From: an uncultured Verrucomicrobiota bacterium
Lineage (GTDB): Bacteria; Verrucomicrobiota; Verrucomicrobiia; Limisphaerales; UBA9464
NCBI GenBank assembly: GCA_903925515.1
Contig: CAIYFP010000479.1
Coordinates: 1 to 8,300, forward strand
Direction: 5' to 3'
DNA length: 8,300 nt
In this document: in pieces, positions 6,860 through 8,300 of the stretch
Layout: each line of letters begins with the position of its first letter
Position numbering within the stretch: position 1 is the stretch's first letter
Program-made: the position numbers and the translations under genes
The notes under the pieces: model-generated
The model's input: only the letters and a program-made list of their open reading frames with translations
Databases searched by the model: none
What the model was told of the DNA's origin: nothing

Positions 6860-6865
6860 AGGCCC

Positions 6866-8029
6866 CTACGGCAGGACGTCGAAGCCGGTCAGGATGAACC
6901 GCGCGGACCCGCCCGAGACGCGGACGCCGTGGCCGAAGAAGAACCCCCCGCCAAAGGTGAAGCCCATCTCCGAGATGTTGGCGAGCACATGGGCAAAGCC
7001 CGCGCGGGTGGAGTCGTCGAGGTCGCCCACCTGCCCCCACACGTTGGACCATTGGCCGGGATCCAAGGGGACGCGGAGGGTGAAGGAGCCCGGTTGCAGC
7101 TTGACCGCAATGGGGTTGGACCACCACCGCCCGTGGGCATCGAGCGAGATGGGGCCATTCTGGAGCAGGAACCGGACGTGGGCGGGAAAGTCCGAGGTGT
7201 TGTTGGGCGCGGTACGGTGGTCGAAGACGACGGGTCCCTCGGTCACGAGGGTGAAGCGTGCCTCCAGCGCGCTGCCGGCGAGGTACCTGAAGGGCATGGC
7301 CTCCATGACATAACCCACGTTTCGACCGGAGGCCACGGTCGGGAAGTCCAGGAACCAGCCGGGGGCATTCGTGAGGTTGACGGGCCGGATGATGGCGACG
7401 GTCGAACGAACCAGCCAGTTGGACGCTTGGAGCGAGGGGCTCGCGGGAAGCCGCACGAGCACCTCGCCCCTCGCTGTCTTGCGCCTCGCGTCCGTCACGG
7501 TCACGACAACCATGCCCGCCTTGCTCCCATGCGCCGCCGCCGTGCCATCGGGACGGAACCCCAGGATGTCGGCGGGCGTCGCCTTCAGCGTGTAGGGTGG
7601 GACCCCGCCGGAGATGCCGAGGTCGAAGGGTGCGGTGTTGGAGACGACCGCGGTGGGCTTGATCGCCAAGGGCCCATGGAAGTTGAGCTCGGCGGAGAGC
7701 GTTTGGCCTCCCGAGGTGACTTCTCGGAGGATCACCTTGACCGCGCTCTCGCCGAGGGACGTCACCGTCAACCGGGCGGACCCGGCGCGGGAGAGCGTCA
7801 GGCGCGGGGCGGAAAGGGTGAACCTGCCGGAGGCGGGGATGGTTTCGACCACGAACGAGGCGTTGGCCGGGGTGGTCCCGGGCCGGAGACGAATGTCCAC
7901 GTGGGCAACGCCCTTGCCGGCCGCGTTGAGGGCGGTCCATGAGGGGGTGGCGGTGGAGACGTAAACCTCGGCCCGTGCCAGCGCACATGCGAGAAGCGGC
8001 AGCAACGGGAGAAGGCGCAGGAAGCTCAT
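6866..8029 (-). CDS. Exported beta-rich protein of unknown function
   Basis: I do not recognise this 387-aa protein. It begins with a clear signal peptide: MSFLR, a Leu-rich core to about residue 17, then a likely signal peptidase I site ARA/EV after residue 20. A Cys at 15 (LLAC) resembles a lipobox, but the preceding hydrophobic stretch is very short, so secretion into the periplasm or beyond is more likely than lipidation. Residues 25-120 are rich in Thr, Ser and Val. Residues about 140-195 (GGVPPYTL ... VVVTVTDA) look like a bacterial Ig-like beta-sandwich repeat. Residues about 225-387 form another beta-rich, aromatic and Gly-rich segment (RWWSNPI at 301-307; FGGGFFFGHGV at 359-369) that could be a jelly-roll or ligand-binding domain. 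No catalytic motif is visible. The ATG at 8027-8029 was chosen because it starts the signal peptide; the frame runs on upstream without one. tilS follows after 26 bases, so they are probably cotranscribed, though no functional link is evident. Confidence 0.82.
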   Translation of the reverse strand: MSFLRLLPLLPLLACALARAEVYVSTATPSWTALNAAGKGVAHVDIRLRPGTTPANASFVVETIPASGRFTLSAPRLTLSRAGSARLTVTSLGESAVKVILREVTSGGQTLSAELNFHGPLAIKPTAVVSNTAPFDLGISGGVPPYTLKATPADILGFRPDGTAAAHGSKAGMVVVTVTDARRKTARGEVLVRLPASPSLQASNWLVRSTVAIIRPVNLTNAPGWFLDFPTVASGRNVGYVMEAMPFRYLAGSALEARFTLVTEGPVVFDHRTAPNNTSDFPAHVRFLLQNGPISLDAHGRWWSNPIAVKLQPGSFTLRVPLDPGQWSNVWGQVGDLDDSTRAGFAHVLANISEMGFTFGGGFFFGHGVRVSGGSARFILTGFDVLP

Positions 8030-8146
8030 GGCGACCGGGATACACCTTCGGGGACGGCTTCCGCAAGCGATGGCGCGTGCCCCTGAATCCCCACGTAAGA
8101 AGTTTTTCGGCTCACGGCTCCGGCCATGGACGCGAATGGAGTGGCC

Positions 8147-8176
8147 AACGGATGGATCCCAAGGACCCCATCCGTT
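8147..8176. other. 9-bp perfect hairpin upstream of exported gene
   Basis: AACGGATGG (8147-8155) pairs fully with CCATCCGTT (8168-8176) around a 12-base loop. It lies about 120 bases upstream of the exported protein's ATG on the minus strand. It might be part of a structured leader, or of a repeat-rich intergenic stretch. No T-tract follows on the minus strand. Confidence 0.4.
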
Positions 8177-8186
8177 CACCCTCTCC

Positions 8187-8216
8187 AAAAAGCCCGGGCT
8201 TCCCCATGCAGGGGAA
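8187..8216 (-). terminator. Terminator-like double hairpin with T-run, minus strand
   Basis: Read on the minus strand, TTCCCC-TGCAT-GGGGAA (8216-8200) is followed at once by GCCCGGGC and five T (8199-8187). The AAGCCCGGGCTT part is itself a perfect 12-base palindrome. A GC-rich dyad followed by TTTTT is the pattern of an intrinsic terminator. It would end a minus-strand transcript coming from beyond the right edge, or act as an attenuator in the leader of the exported gene. The GC dyad has little room for a loop, which lowers confidence. Confidence 0.45.
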
Positions 8217-8262
8217 TGACGCCTTGGCCCCCCTGAAGCACGGACCGCATGGGATCCCTTGC

Positions 8263-8300
8263 GCGAAACCGAAGGTTTCGCAGCAGGTAGCCGGTGGTTG
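8263..8300. repeat. Palindromic intergenic repeat, cut by window edge
   Basis: GCGAAACC (8263-8270), loop GAA, GGTTTCGC (8274-8281) is a perfect 8-bp stem. It is followed by AGCAGGTAGCCGGTGGTTG (8282-8300), where the window stops. From memory, a stem-loop followed by an AGGTAGCCGGTGGTTG-type block, with its complement CCACCGG a little further on, is a dispersed repeat in verrucomicrobial and planctomycete genomes. I could not check this. Only the first half is in view, and no second full copy occurs in the window. Confidence 0.5.

Noticed and set aside
6840..8066. Upstream extension of the tilS frame by about 409 codons, suggesting a fusion protein
   Set aside because: It overlaps the exported gene on the same strand in another frame, has Arg/Pro/His-rich shadow composition, and tilS has a good ATG with a normal N-terminus at 6839.
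8030..8188. A 53-codon N-terminal extension of the exported protein
   Set aside because: It would bury the signal peptide in the interior and runs through the hairpin at 8147-8176.

Overview
The window is high-GC bacterial chromosome. Five of its six genes belong to well-known housekeeping families; the sixth encodes an exported protein I do not recognise. The best guess for the host is a member of Verrucomicrobiota. That rests on GC-rich DNA with strong G/C third-position codon use, the absence of Shine-Dalgarno motifs, the style of the RecN and TilS proteins, and a palindromic intergenic repeat at the right edge that resembles a repeat I remember from verrucomicrobial and planctomycete genomes. 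No 16S gene or other firm taxonomic marker is present, so this is inference.

Layout from left to right. Bases 1-603 carry no convincing gene but hold several GC-rich hairpins. recN (DNA double-strand break repair ATPase) lies on the minus strand at 604-2301. A 537-base gap (2302-2838) separates it from a divergent fatty acid synthesis cluster on the plus strand: fabG (2839-3582), acpP (3672-3923) and fabF (4000-5259). A clear hairpin terminator lies between acpP and fabF, and a possible internal promoter precedes acpP. A 176-base convergent gap with a 10-bp perfect inverted repeat follows. On the minus strand come tilS (5436-6839) and, 26 bases upstream of it, an exported protein of unknown function (6866-8029), probably cotranscribed. 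The last 270 bases (8030-8300) are non-coding. They hold several stem-loops, a minus-strand terminator-like site and the start of the palindromic repeat cut by the window edge.

How the genes work together: FabG, AcpP and FabF are three consecutive parts of type II fatty acid elongation (acyl carrier, condensation, ketoreduction). RecN acts in recombinational repair. TilS makes lysidine at the anticodon of the AUA-reading tRNA-Ile. These are separate essential or core functions that sit side by side; I see no combined system.

I looked for mobile elements, CRISPR arrays, toxin-antitoxin pairs, phage genes, tRNA/rRNA and known riboswitch motifs and saw none. The least explained parts are the exported protein, two residue changes in conserved motifs (RecN signature, TilS HHxDDQ motif), the lack of Shine-Dalgarno sites, and the structured non-coding stretches.
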